A stretch of 64,000 nt of DNA from positions 244,687-308,686 of the forward strand of contig CACZBS010000002.1 in assembly GCA_902779455.1 (NCBI GenBank). Reading direction: 5' to 3'. The notes beneath the pieces were generated by a model. That model ran no database searches. It worked only from the letters and a program-made list of their open reading frames with translations, and was not told where the DNA came from. Below are positions 52,589 through 62,212 of this stretch, piece after piece; within the stretch, counting starts at the first letter, position 1; each line of letters starts with the position of its first letter. Source of the DNA: an uncultured Prevotellaceae bacterium. Its GTDB lineage: Bacteria > Bacteroidota > Bacteroidia > Bacteroidales > Bacteroidaceae. A program made the translations under genes and the position numbers.

Positions 52589-55443
52589 AAACCTTTTTAG
52601 AATATGTAGCCGAGGACATCCTCAGCAAGTACGGCACCAATCTCGCACGCGTAGCCGTTGTCTTTCCCAACAAGCGCGCTTCGCTCTTCATGAACGAGCA
52701 TCTGGCACGCCTGGCTGGAGGTCCTATATGGAGCCCCGCCTATATCACTATCAGCGACCTTTTCCGACGCCACTCCAACCTGAGCGTTGCCGACCCCATC
52801 AAACTTGTAAGCGACTTGCACAAGAGCTTCACTGCCGTCACCGCTATCGACGAGACGCTCGATCACTTCTACGGATGGGGACAGGTGCTGCTGGCTGACT
52901 TCGACGACATCGACAAGAATATGGCCGAGGCTGACAAGGTGTTTGCCAACCTTGGGGCTCTGCATGAGCTCGACGACGTCAGCTATCTCTCTGACAACCA
53001 GCGCGAGGTCATACGCCATTTCTTCAGCAATTTTTCCGAGGAGCACAACTCCGTACTCAAAGAGCGGTTCTTGCGTCTTTGGTCGCACATGGGCGACATC
53101 TACGCCGACTTTAACAGTCGCCTTCGCACGCAGCAGCTGGCCTACGAGGGAGCGCTGTATCGCGAGGTGGTTCAGCGTGAGGAGATCGACTTTGAATATG
53201 ATGTCTATCTGTTCGTGGGATTCAACCTCCTGCAACGTGTCGAGCAACGTCTTTTCACAACCCTTCAACGCCAAGGCAAGGCCCACTTCTACTGGGACTT
53301 CGATCACTACTATATGAAAGGGAACGAAGCTGGTCACTACATCAGCCAATACCTTGCCGACTTCCCCAATGAACTTGACACGACTGACGAGCAGATATAT
53401 GGTCGTTTCTCTCAGCCGAAGCATCTTACCTATATCGCCGCGCCTACAGAGAACATCCAGGCACGCTATGCCAGCACTTGGCTACAGGAAGGCAATCGCA
53501 TTGCAGACGGACGCCAGACGGCCATCGTCATGTGCAATGAGAACCTGCTCCAGACACTGGTGCATTGTCTGCCCGACGAGGTCAGCAAAGTGAACGTCAC
53601 AACGGGTTATCCTCTGTCGCAAACGCCCGTTGCCGCCTTTATCACTCATCTCATCGATCTTCGCACCAATGGCTACGACCGCCAGCGCCAGCGGTTCCGT
53701 CTGCACCACGTGAACGCGGTGCTCCGTCATAGCTACACGACGTTCGTCAGCGACGAGGCCAGCAATCTCACCAGAAGCCTGAACGACCAAAAGATCTACT
53801 ATCCGACTCATGAGCAACTCATCGTCGACGAAGGCACCGCTCTGCTTTTCCGCCCAGTCGATGACATGTTCTTCAACTCTGAGTTGTTGCGATGGCTGTG
53901 CGACGTCCTTCAGCGGACTGCTCGTCAGGCCGTCACCACCGATCCGCTCTTCCAAGAGTCGGTCTTCAGAGCCTATACGCTTATCAACCGACTGCAGGCT
54001 CTCATCGATGCGGGCGACCTCAATGTCGACGTCATCACCCTTCAGCGACTCATCGGGCAGCTTTTGATTTCCACATCGATTCCCTTCCACGGCGAGCCTG
54101 CCGAGGGACTCCAGGTCATGGGCGTGCTCGAGACGCGCAATATAGACTTCCGCCATGTACTGCTGCTCTCGTGCAACGAGGGCAACATGCCACGAGGCAT
54201 CAACGACACGTCGTTCATCCCATATAGCATACGTAAGGCTCACGGATTGACCACCATGGACCATAAGGTGGCCATCTACAGCTATTACTTCCACAGGCTT
54301 CTGCAACGGGCTGACGACGTGACCATCACCTACAACAACGCTACGACTGACGGTCAGCGAAGCGAGATGAGCCGATTCTTGCTCCAGCTCATGGTAGAGA
54401 GCTCTCACCACATCAGTTTCGAAACGCTCCAAGCATCGCAAACTTACCATCCCTTCAACCCGCCAACCATAGAAAAGACACCAGAGGTGATGGACACGCT
54501 GAAGAAGCGATTCGACATCGAAGCCAATCCCGACTCGAATCACCCTCTTCTCACTCCTACCGCCATCAACAGCTATCAGCGATGCCCGTTGCGCTTCTAC
54601 TATATCTACGTGAAGAACCTCCGCGAACCAGACATCAACGATGAGGACGAAATCGACAACCGCATCTTCGGCAACATCTTCCATGAAGCAGCGCGCATTA
54701 TCTACCAGAAGTTCATGAAACGAAGCGGTCACGTCCTGAAGAGCGACATTGAGGAACTGCTGCGGACAAAGGTAGACATCGAACGGGCCGTCGACCAGGC
54801 CTTCCGCACCGAACTCTTCATGATACGCGATCCGAAGGTTCTCTTCCGCATGGAGCTCAACGGACTGCAGATCATTAACCGCGAGGTTATCATCCATTAT
54901 CTGCGACAGTTGCTCCAGATTGACAGCCAGCTCGCGCCGTTCGCCATCCTTGACCTTGAGGGCGAGGTGGTCACTCAGCTGACGACGCCCCACTTGTCGA
55001 CTACCATCGGCGGACGTATCGACCGCCTCGACCAGGTGAACGACGCCTCTGGTGCACGAATCCGCGTCATCGACTACAAGACTGGCGGTGGACGCATCAC
55101 GCCCTTGGCCGATGTTGAAGCCATCTTCAGCCAGGACAGTCTCGCGAAACATAGCGATTACTATCTGCAGACGTTCCTCTATGCCTCCATCGTCCGCGAC
55201 GATCATCCAGCCATGCCCGTCTCGCCAGCTTTGCTCTTCATCCAGCATGCCCGAGGGGACGACTACGATCCGACGCTCGTTTTGGGGAAGGACACCGTCG
55301 TCGACATCGCCACGCATCAAGATGTGTTCAACGAAAAACTACGCCAGACCGTCGACCTCATGTTCGACCCTGACGTAGCTTTCGCGCCTACAGACGACCG
55401 CAGCCGCTGTCAGACGTGCCCTTACTATAACCTCTGCAATTAG
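52585..55443 (+). CDS. AddB-like PD-(D/E)XK nuclease with iron-sulfur cysteines
   Basis: 952 residues. The N-terminal inactivated helicase-like part starts FLEYVAEDILSKYGTNLARVAVVFPNKRASLFMNEHLA, typical for Bacteroidetes AddB-like proteins. The C-terminal nuclease has TAINSYQRCPLRFYYIYV (first cluster cysteine), GNIFHEAARIIYQ, GGRIDRLDQ and RVIDYKTGGG (catalytic Asp and Lys), and a final RCQTCPYYNLC. Four cysteines can hold a 4Fe-4S cluster, as in AddB. It pairs with the AddA-like subunit encoded just upstream. Its stop overlaps, tail to tail, the GH43 stop on the other strand. Confidence 0.9.
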   Translation: MKTFLEYVAEDILSKYGTNLARVAVVFPNKRASLFMNEHLARLAGGPIWSPAYITISDLFRRHSNLSVADPIKLVSDLHKSFTAVTAIDETLDHFYGWGQVLLADFDDIDKNMAEADKVFANLGALHELDDVSYLSDNQREVIRHFFSNFSEEHNSVLKERFLRLWSHMGDIYADFNSRLRTQQLAYEGALYREVVQREEIDFEYDVYLFVGFNLLQRVEQRLFTTLQRQGKAHFYWDFDHYYMKGNEAGHYISQYLADFPNELDTTDEQIYGRFSQPKHLTYIAAPTENIQARYASTWLQEGNRIADGRQTAIVMCNENLLQTLVHCLPDEVSKVNVTTGYPLSQTPVAAFITHLIDLRTNGYDRQRQRFRLHHVNAVLRHSYTTFVSDEASNLTRSLNDQKIYYPTHEQLIVDEGTALLFRPVDDMFFNSELLRWLCDVLQRTARQAVTTDPLFQESVFRAYTLINRLQALIDAGDLNVDVITLQRLIGQLLISTSIPFHGEPAEGLQVMGVLETRNIDFRHVLLLSCNEGNMPRGINDTSFIPYSIRKAHGLTTMDHKVAIYSYYFHRLLQRADDVTITYNNATTDGQRSEMSRFLLQLMVESSHHISFETLQASQTYHPFNPPTIEKTPEVMDTLKKRFDIEANPDSNHPLLTPTAINSYQRCPLRFYYIYVKNLREPDINDEDEIDNRIFGNIFHEAARIIYQKFMKRSGHVLKSDIEELLRTKVDIERAVDQAFRTELFMIRDPKVLFRMELNGLQIINREVIIHYLRQLLQIDSQLAPFAILDLEGEVVTQLTTPHLSTTIGGRIDRLDQVNDASGARIRVIDYKTGGGRITPLADVEAIFSQDSLAKHSDYYLQTFLYASIVRDDHPAMPVSPALLFIQHARGDDYDPTLVLGKDTVVDIATHQDVFNEKLRQTVDLMFDPDVAFAPTDDRSRCQTCPYYNLCN

Positions 55444-57074
55444 GGCGTCACTCTGATCCAGTCGGCCTCCACCCAGCCGCGATCGTTCTTCGGCGAGGCA
55501 TCGACAGCCACGAATCCGAACTTTGCGCCGATCCACTTGCCTTCCTTCATCTTGAAGGGCTCACCGCAGGGCGTGAACTTCTTGCCGTTTTGGCTATAGG
55601 CAAAGTGGAGCATGCTGTTGTCGACCTCCAGCCTCAGATAGATGTCTTCATGCTTGGCCGGCTTGTAGTCGATAGGATCTTCTGCCGTCGGCTTCAACCT
55701 CGCCAGGAGCGTCGCGGTGTGCTTCTTGCCTTTATCAGCTTGGTGGCAGGTGAGCTGTAGCAGTTGGAACTCGTTGCCGACGCGCTTCACGACCAATGCC
55801 GAATAGTCGAGCCCCATCATGATGAGTCCTCCCATCTGTCCGTCGGCCTTTGCCGTCATGCGGATCTTGGCCGTAGCCTTAAACTTATCGGCGGGCGTCT
55901 TTTGGAGCAACATGTTGGGCACGTTCCAAAGCGTCTCATCGACCTCCTCCGACTGATGGGTGTAGACGCGCATCGTGCCAAAGGCCGTCGGCATGCCGAA
56001 GGTCTCGCTGTAGTTGGCATGCCATTGCCACTGTTTGCCGAGTGAGGGCACGCTGAACTCATCGCTCTCAACAGGATTCATGATCACATCAGACGAAGAG
56101 CGGGGCTTCTTGTAGGTCAACACGGGCTCACCCTTCTTGCCCATTACAGGCCATCCCGACGACCAGTCGACCGGCTGCAGGTGCACCACGCGGCCGTAAG
56201 CTTCTTTATCCTGGAAATGCAGGAACCAGTCTTCGCCATACTTCGTGTGAACCCAGCCGCCCTGATGAGGACCGTTGACGTTCGATTTGCCCTGTGCCAG
56301 CACAATCTTGTGCTCGTAGGGCCCATAGGGAGAGCGGCTCCGCATGGCCAGCTGGAATCCCGTTGGCACGCCTCCGGCCGGACACATGATCCAGTACCAG
56401 CCGTCGCGCTTGTAGAACTTCGGCCCCTCGCAGGTGCGGTTCTCCGTGCCGTTACCATCGAAGACGATGACTGGTTGGCCGATGGCTCGCGTGCCGTCAG
56501 CCGACAGCTCGCGCACCACCAGTACTGAAGCAAACTTTGCACGCGAATTGGCATACCCATTCACCAGATAGCAGCGTCCGTCCTCGTCCCAAAGCGGAGT
56601 CGTGTCGATGAGTCCCTTGCCAGGAATGACGCACGTGGGCTCGTCCCACACGCCAGCGGGATCTTTCGTCTTTGTCATCATCACGCCGTAGTCCGGGTCG
56701 CCCCAATAGATGTAGTACATGCCATCATGATAGCGAATGCTCGGCGCCCAGACGCCCATGCCGTGGGCAGGACGGTCGAAGACCTCTTTCGGCTCAAGTC
56801 CACGGAGCGCATAATTGATGATCTCCCAATTGACCAGATCCTTCGAATGAAGAATGGGCAGTCCAGGAATACACTGGAAGGAGGAAGCCGTCAGATAGTA
56901 GTCCTCGCCGCTCGCGCCCACACAGACGTCGGGGTCGCTGTAGTCAGCGTTAATCACAGGGTTCGTGTATGTGCCGTCGCCATTGTCGGGCGACCATACC
57001 TGCGAGCGGTACTGGGCGTTCAATCCCATCGGAAAGGCGGCCATCATGAGTGCCAGTCGGATTAGTTTGTTCAT
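55440..57074 (-). CDS. Glycoside hydrolase family 43 protein (beta-xylosidase/arabinofuranosidase type)
   Basis: 544 residues, with signal peptide (MNKLIRLALMMAAFPMGLNAQ). A five-bladed propeller (about 30-320) has the catalytic base in NADYSDPDVCVG, the pKa-modulating Asp near TTPLWDEDGRCYLVNG, and the acid Glu in RTCEGPKFYKRDGWYWIMCPAG. The C-terminal beta-sandwich (about 340-544; MTAKADGQMGGLIMMGLDYSALVVKRV) is the accessory domain of GH43 xylosidases. It acts on plant xylan or arabinoxylan oligosaccharides in the periplasm or at the surface. No SusC/D pair is adjacent, so it is not in a clear polysaccharide locus. The start overlaps the stop of the ATP-grasp-like gene by 4 nt. Confidence 0.9.
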   Translation of the reverse strand: MNKLIRLALMMAAFPMGLNAQYRSQVWSPDNGDGTYTNPVINADYSDPDVCVGASGEDYYLTASSFQCIPGLPILHSKDLVNWEIINYALRGLEPKEVFDRPAHGMGVWAPSIRYHDGMYYIYWGDPDYGVMMTKTKDPAGVWDEPTCVIPGKGLIDTTPLWDEDGRCYLVNGYANSRAKFASVLVVRELSADGTRAIGQPVIVFDGNGTENRTCEGPKFYKRDGWYWIMCPAGGVPTGFQLAMRSRSPYGPYEHKIVLAQGKSNVNGPHQGGWVHTKYGEDWFLHFQDKEAYGRVVHLQPVDWSSGWPVMGKKGEPVLTYKKPRSSSDVIMNPVESDEFSVPSLGKQWQWHANYSETFGMPTAFGTMRVYTHQSEEVDETLWNVPNMLLQKTPADKFKATAKIRMTAKADGQMGGLIMMGLDYSALVVKRVGNEFQLLQLTCHQADKGKKHTATLLARLKPTAEDPIDYKPAKHEDIYLRLEVDNSMLHFAYSQNGKKFTPCGEPFKMKEGKWIGAKFGFVAVDASPKNDRGWVEADWIRVTP

Positions 57075-58174
57075 AGTCTTTGTATCTTTAGTTTATAGTT
57101 TCCTTCTTGATATTCGATGCGCATCACGCGGACCACGTCGTCATCGTCCTCAGGATTGACCAGCGGATGAAGAGCCAGCGCGACGTGGCCCATTGTCCTT
57201 CTGAAGTTGATTTCGACGCAGGGATGAAGCATAAAGCCTTCACCGTCAGCACCCTTGACAATCATCATGTCGACGCCCAGCGGGCCCTCGTATTGCTCGC
57301 GGATGACTTCGCTGAGCTGACGGCAGAGCAACGCCTGTACCTGGTCGATCAGACTGGTCGGCAGATAGCTGCCCAGCTCGTCGCGCTTCTTTTCCTCCGT
57401 CGCCAGCAGATTGCCCGTATAGGCCCCGTTGACGGTATGGAAGAGCGAGAGCCCCAGATAGGCCACGTTGCCTCGCCCGTCGCACGCAAATTCCATCCCG
57501 AAATCTTTCACCTTATTATAATATGGCTCAGCCATCACGCTGCCCTGTTGCCGCAGCACGTTGCGAATCCAACCGCTCTGGGTGGAGTCCGACTGTGGCA
57601 GCATGGTTGTGCGGCTGTCAATGAAGCGAAGCCCACGACCGCTACTGCTCCAAGGGGCCTTCAGCACCAGTCGGCCATAATGCCGAAGCAAGGTGTTCAC
57701 TTCCTCAAACGACGTACAATAGTAGGCCTCGCCGACCGTTCCGTCCACGCGAAGCTTCTGCAGCACCTCGGCTGCCGTCGAGCGATGCGAGAGTCGGCGT
57801 ATGGTCTCCAACTGGGAATCAGACGGCAGGACGTCAGCGACACTCTTCCTCTTACGGATGAGCTGAGCACACAGCGCCTTGTCCCACCCCCAAGGGTCGA
57901 CGCGACGGGTCTCCGTCGAGGGCTTCATGGTCCATCGCGCATGTGTTGCCAATGGCTTTCCTGACAGTCGGGCTATATTGCGCATCAGCTGCGACAAGTT
58001 GTTTTCAGCCGTCTCAATGTTGTCGACCATCACCTCGTCATCGCCGTCGGCCCATAGTGCGGGCAGATAGCCGAGGTCGCGCCGCAACTGTCGTCCGGCA
58101 TGCGGTGCGGTGAAGTTGGCCTTGTCTGCTGCCAGCGCTATATCGTGCTCTGGGTTGAAAATATGCAGTATCAT
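57071..58174 (-). CDS. Uncharacterised ATP-grasp-like protein
   Basis: 367 residues, no signal peptide, beginning MILHIFNPEHDIALAADKANFTAP. The centre and end look like an ATP-grasp ligase: RLVLKAPWSSSGRGLRF (nucleotide-binding Lys and glycine loop), MAEPYYNKVKDFGMEFACD, PLGVDMMIV and LHPCVEINFRRTMGHVAL (metal-binding Glu and Asn). I recognise no characterised member. ATP-grasp enzymes join a carboxylate to an amine or similar group, so a small-molecule or peptide ligase is possible. Start overlap with GH43 suggests co-transcription. The -7 box TATCTTTG is at 58189-58196 (minus). Confidence 0.65.
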   Translation of the reverse strand: MILHIFNPEHDIALAADKANFTAPHAGRQLRRDLGYLPALWADGDDEVMVDNIETAENNLSQLMRNIARLSGKPLATHARWTMKPSTETRRVDPWGWDKALCAQLIRKRKSVADVLPSDSQLETIRRLSHRSTAAEVLQKLRVDGTVGEAYYCTSFEEVNTLLRHYGRLVLKAPWSSSGRGLRFIDSRTTMLPQSDSTQSGWIRNVLRQQGSVMAEPYYNKVKDFGMEFACDGRGNVAYLGLSLFHTVNGAYTGNLLATEEKKRDELGSYLPTSLIDQVQALLCRQLSEVIREQYEGPLGVDMMIVKGADGEGFMLHPCVEINFRRTMGHVALALHPLVNPEDDDDVVRVMRIEYQEGNYKLKIQRL

Positions 58175-58188
58175 GACATTTTTGTTTG

Positions 58189-58196
58189 CAAAGATA
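58189..58196 (-). promoter_or_regulatory. -7 box of the ATP-grasp-like / GH43 operon
   Basis: TATCTTTG on the minus strand, 14 nt before the start codon at 58174. Confidence 0.6.
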
Positions 58197-58249
58197 CAAC
58201 AAAAAGACGAAATAAAAGAAAAAAGCTTGCGTTAATGATAATAAATTGT

Positions 58250-58257
58250 TACCTTTG
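58250..58257 (+). promoter_or_regulatory. -7 box of hppA
   Basis: TACCTTTG, 45 nt before ATG 58303. Confidence 0.65.
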
Positions 58258-58302
58258 CACTCGGAAATAATTACCTATACATTCATTTTTAAGTAAACTA
58301 GT

Positions 58303-60495
58303 ATGACCATTCCTTTTGCCTTCTGGCTGGTGCCCATTGCCTCGATAGTGGCATTGTGCATGGCGTGGTACTTCTTTAGTCAGATGATGAAAGCTGACGA
58401 AGGAACACCTCGCATGAGAGAAATCGCAGGTCACGTGCGTCGCGGCGCCATGGCCTATCTGAAACAGCAGTACCGCGTCGTGACGATTGTCTTCGTCGTG
58501 CTGGCTGTCGTATTTGCCTTCATGGCTTACGTTCTGAAGTGGCAGAACCCTTGGGTGCCCTTCGCCTTCCTGACAGGCGGTTTCTTCAGCGGACTGGCCG
58601 GATTCTTCGGAATGAAGACGGCCACCTATGCTTCGGCCCGCACGGCTAACGCCGCACGCCAGAGTCTTGACGGCGGTCTGAAGATTGCCTTCCGTTCGGG
58701 TGCCGTGATGGGCCTGACGGTGGTCGGCCTCGGACTGCTCGACATTGCCCTGTGGTTCCTCATTCTGAGCCAGTTCTATCATGGCGACCGCATGGCTCTC
58801 ATCACGATCACGACGACGATGCTGACCTTCGGCATGGGTGCCTCCACGCAGGCTCTGTTCGCCCGCGTTGGCGGCGGCATCTACACGAAGGCTGCCGACG
58901 TTGGTGCCGACATCGTCGGCAAGGTGGAAGCCGACATTCCTGAGGACGACCCGCGCAACCCTGCCACCATTGCTGACAACGTGGGCGACAACGTGGGCGA
59001 CGTGGCTGGCATGGGCGCCGACCTCTACGAGTCGTACTGCGGCTCTATCCTCTCGACGGCAGCCCTTGGTGCCACAGCCTTCGCCCTCAACGGCGACATG
59101 CAGTTGCGGGCTGTCATCGCACCTATGCTCATCGCCGCCGTTGGCGTCTTCCTGAGCATCTTCGGCATCTATCTTGTGCGCACCAAGGAGGGCGCCACAA
59201 TGAAGGACCTGCTGCACTCACTCTCCGTCGGCACCAATGTGTCGGCCTGCCTCATCGCCGTGGCCACCTTCGCCATTCTCTACCTTCTGGGCATCGAGAA
59301 CTGGCTGGGCCTCTCGTTCTCAGTCATCTCAGGTCTGGCCGCTGGCGTCATCATCGGACAGGCTACGGAATACTACACGTCTCATTCGTATAAGCCCACG
59401 CAGAAGATTTCCGAGGCCGGACTGACAGGCTCGGCAACGGTCATCATCAAGGGCATCGGCACGGGTATGATCTCAACCTGCATACCTGTCGTCACCATCG
59501 GCGTAGCCATTATGCTGAGCTATCTCTTCGCCAACGGATTCAATCTGGAGATGTCGGCCGAGGCTCTTTCGCATGGTCTCTATGGCATTGGCATCGCTGC
59601 CGTGGGCATGCTCTCCACGCTGGGCATCACCCTGGCTACTGATGCTTACGGCCCCATCGCTGACAACGCTGGCGGCAACGCTGAGATGAGCGAGCTGGGC
59701 GAGGATGTCCGCCATCGCACGGACGCCCTCGACGCCCTGGGCAACACCACGGCCGCTACAGGCAAGGGCTTCGCCATCGGATCAGCAGCCCTGACGGCTC
59801 TGGCCCTGCTGGCTTCATATATTGAAGAAGTTAAGATCGCTATGGAGCGTGCTGGCAGCACCCTGACCAACCTGAAGGGCGAGGTCATCACGGCTGCTGA
59901 CGCCACAATCCCTGACTTCATGAACTACTTCCAGGTGACGCTGATGAATCCGCGCGTGCTCGTGGGTGCCTTCATCGGCGGCATGGCTGCCTTCCTGTTC
60001 TGCGGCCTGACCATGGAGGCCGTTGGCCGCGCTGCCCAGAAGATGGTCGAGGAGGTGCGTCGTCAGTTCCGCGAGATTAAGGGTATTCTTGAGGGCAAGG
60101 CCACTCCCGACTATGGTTCATGCGTGGAGATATCCACCCGCGCTGCCCAGCACGAGATGATCTTCCCCTCATTGCTGGCTATCGCCATCCCCATCGTCGT
60201 TGGCTTGGTGCTCGGCGTGGCTGGCGTGCTCGGCCTGCTCGTCGGCGGACTGACGTGCGGCTTCACTCTGGCCGTATTCATGGCTAACGCAGGCGGCGCC
60301 TGGGACAATGCCAAGAAGATGGTCGAGGAGGGCAACTTCGGCGGCAAGGGCTCCTTCGCTCACAAGGCTACCATCGTCGGCGACACCGTCGGCGACCCGT
60401 TCAAAGACACCAGCGGTCCCTCGCTCAACATTCTCATCAAGCTCATGTCGATGGTCAGCATCGTCATGGCAGGACTCACCGTTGCTTTCTCATAA
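58303..60495 (+). CDS. hppA: Ion-translocating membrane pyrophosphatase, K+-dependent type
   Basis: 730 residues, about 16 membrane segments. The pyrophosphate site is complete: GGGIYTKAADVGADIVGKVE, IPEDDPRNPATIADNVGDNVGDVAGMGADL and, near the end, KATIVGDTVGDPFKDTSGPSLNILIKL. The segment GNTTAATGKG has Ala where K+-independent enzymes have Lys, so potassium dependence is predicted. It pumps Na+ and/or H+ using PPi, saving energy in anaerobic metabolism. The pumped ion cannot be assigned safely by eye. The gene is monocistronic and ends next to array 6. Confidence 0.93.
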   Translation: MTIPFAFWLVPIASIVALCMAWYFFSQMMKADEGTPRMREIAGHVRRGAMAYLKQQYRVVTIVFVVLAVVFAFMAYVLKWQNPWVPFAFLTGGFFSGLAGFFGMKTATYASARTANAARQSLDGGLKIAFRSGAVMGLTVVGLGLLDIALWFLILSQFYHGDRMALITITTTMLTFGMGASTQALFARVGGGIYTKAADVGADIVGKVEADIPEDDPRNPATIADNVGDNVGDVAGMGADLYESYCGSILSTAALGATAFALNGDMQLRAVIAPMLIAAVGVFLSIFGIYLVRTKEGATMKDLLHSLSVGTNVSACLIAVATFAILYLLGIENWLGLSFSVISGLAAGVIIGQATEYYTSHSYKPTQKISEAGLTGSATVIIKGIGTGMISTCIPVVTIGVAIMLSYLFANGFNLEMSAEALSHGLYGIGIAAVGMLSTLGITLATDAYGPIADNAGGNAEMSELGEDVRHRTDALDALGNTTAATGKGFAIGSAALTALALLASYIEEVKIAMERAGSTLTNLKGEVITAADATIPDFMNYFQVTLMNPRVLVGAFIGGMAAFLFCGLTMEAVGRAAQKMVEEVRRQFREIKGILEGKATPDYGSCVEISTRAAQHEMIFPSLLAIAIPIVVGLVLGVAGVLGLLVGGLTCGFTLAVFMANAGGAWDNAKKMVEEGNFGGKGSFAHKATIVGDTVGDPFKDTSGPSLNILIKLMSMVSIVMAGLTVAFS

Positions 60496-60512
60496 AGAAT
60501 AAACAAATAGAA

Positions 60513-60599
60513 AAAGCGGCACTTCTCGATTGGAGAAGTGCCGCTTTGCTTTGCTTAAAGTACCGCTTTGATGACCTCAAAGCACCGCTTTGTTTGTGG
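60513..60599. repeat. Intergenic 22-nt-pitch repeat array 6
   Basis: Four units start at 60513, 60536, 60557 and 60579 (pitch 23, 21, 22). Cores are AAAGCGGCACTT, AAGTGCCGCTTT, AAAGTACCGCTTT and AAAGCACCGCTTT. Units 1 and 2 form a strong hairpin that may end hppA; units 3 and 4 do not. The spacer TGATGACCTC of unit 3 is the same as a spacer in array 4. It lies between convergent hppA and pntB. Confidence 0.85.
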
Positions 60600-60615
60600 T
60601 GCCCCACCGTCTTGC

Positions 60616-62202
60616 TTATCCCTTGATGCCGTTCATCAGACGCATAAGCGTCTCCTTGGCATCACCAAGCTCGAGGTAGACGCCACGCTCACGGCTGTAG
60701 ATAGGATTCTCGACGCCTGCGTAGCCAGGCTTCAGGTCGTAGTTGCAGACAATGACCTCAGGTGCCTGGTCGACGTTAAGCACTGGCATGCCGTAGATAG
60801 GCGTGCCTACAGCATTGCGGGCGGCAGGGTTGAGCACGTCGTTGGCACCAATAACGACCACGGCGTCTGTCTTGGCGAAGTCGTCGTTGATGGCCTCCAT
60901 CTCATAGAGTTTCTCATAATCGACGTCGGCCTCGGCCAGCAGCACGTTCATGTGGCCAGGCATGCGACCAGCCACAGGATGGATGGCAAAACGCACGCGG
61001 GCGCCACGGCTCTCCAGCAAGTCGGCCAGCTGGCGCACCTGATGCTGCGCCTGGGCGAGGGCCATGCCGTAGCCTGGCACGATGATGACGTCCTTGGCCT
61101 TGGCCAAGACGGAGGCGGCCGTCGGCGCTGCCTCATTGGTAGCGGCCTGAGTCGGGGCCTCGCCCGACTTGTTCTCAGCCACTTCCACCTGCTGGCTCAG
61201 CACCTGGACGCGGCCCTCAAGGTTCTTCACCAAGGCCTCAAGTTCTTGTATTTTCTTTTCTAAGTCCATAACTCGTTTGACTAAAACTTCATTTTCCGTT
61301 TGTTGATTCTGTACTGAAGCAGTTGTGTAGCCGCCTGCGCTTACCTTCTTGTTACTTACCGTTTTACCGCCAAGCAGAATACTCATCAGCGAGCGGTTCA
61401 TGGCTCGGCACATGATTTGCGTCAGCAACAAGCCTGAAGCACCTACGATGCCACCAACCGCCACAAGGAAGACATCGCTGATAGCCATGCCGGCAATAGC
61501 GCCCGCCACACCTGAGAGCGAGTTGAGCAGCGAAATCGTGATGGGCATGTCGGCTCCGCCAACGCGGACACTGAAGTAGAGGCCGAAGAAAGCGGCCGAC
61601 ACCAGGGCGCCCAAGACGCAGAGGCTCATCACCTGGACGGGCGCCCAAATGCCTACAAGCACAAAAGCGACGGTAAGCAGGAGGAACAGCAGACTGACCA
61701 AGGAGTGCATGGGCCACACCAAAGGCTTTTGGGGCAGCAGCCGATGGAGCTTGCCAGCAGCCACCAGGCTGCCCACAAGCGTGATCATGCCAACAGCCAC
61801 AGCCAGCAGACCCGTGAAATGGACGAACGGCCAATAGCCTCCCGCCTCAATCTGAGCCAACTGCGACGGACTGAAGCCGATGCCCAACGCTGACAGACAG
61901 CCCACGAGGGCCGATGCGCCACCGCCAAGGCCATTGAAGAGCGCCACCGTCTGGGGCATCTGGATCATCTGCACCCGACGGGCCATCTGGCTACCGACAA
62001 GTGCTCCGATGAGCAATGCCACCCACACCGTGACGACTGTCACCACGCCTGAAAAGTAGAGCGTGGCCACGACGCCAATGAGCATGGCCAGAGCAGAGAG
62101 CTTGTTGCCGCGCACAGCGGTATGCACCCGACTCATCATCGATATGCCTACCATCACACAGACAGCCAGCAGAGCATTAAGAATGATCTGGAATGTTGCC
62201 AT
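60616..62202 (-). CDS. pntB: NAD(P) transhydrogenase subunit beta
   Basis: 528 residues. About eight to nine membrane helices (residues 1-260; PQTVALFNGLGGGASALVG is a family hallmark) and a C-terminal NADP(H)-binding dIII domain (VIIVPGYGMALAQAQHQV; IHPVAGRMPGHMNVLLAEADV; VVVIGANDVLNPAA). Between them lies an extra segment of about 60-70 residues, roughly 300-365, predicted as a coiled coil (VLVKRVMDLEKKIQELEALV, then KNLEGRVQVLSQQVEVAE) plus an Ala/Thr-rich stretch. Typical PntB proteins are about 460 residues, so this is an insertion. It couples hydride transfer between NADH and NADP+ to proton flow. Confidence 0.93.
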   Translation of the reverse strand: MATFQIILNALLAVCVMVGISMMSRVHTAVRGNKLSALAMLIGVVATLYFSGVVTVVTVWVALLIGALVGSQMARRVQMIQMPQTVALFNGLGGGASALVGCLSALGIGFSPSQLAQIEAGGYWPFVHFTGLLAVAVGMITLVGSLVAAGKLHRLLPQKPLVWPMHSLVSLLFLLLTVAFVLVGIWAPVQVMSLCVLGALVSAAFFGLYFSVRVGGADMPITISLLNSLSGVAGAIAGMAISDVFLVAVGGIVGASGLLLTQIMCRAMNRSLMSILLGGKTVSNKKVSAGGYTTASVQNQQTENEVLVKRVMDLEKKIQELEALVKNLEGRVQVLSQQVEVAENKSGEAPTQAATNEAAPTAASVLAKAKDVIIVPGYGMALAQAQHQVRQLADLLESRGARVRFAIHPVAGRMPGHMNVLLAEADVDYEKLYEMEAINDDFAKTDAVVVIGANDVLNPAARNAVGTPIYGMPVLNVDQAPEVIVCNYDLKPGYAGVENPIYSRERGVYLELGDAKETLMRLMNGIKG

Positions 62203-62212
62203 AGTCCTGCCC

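Noticed and set aside
53482-55320. 612-residue open frame opposite the AddB-like gene
   Set aside because: Antisense to a gene with clear nuclease motifs; composition typical of a shadow frame.
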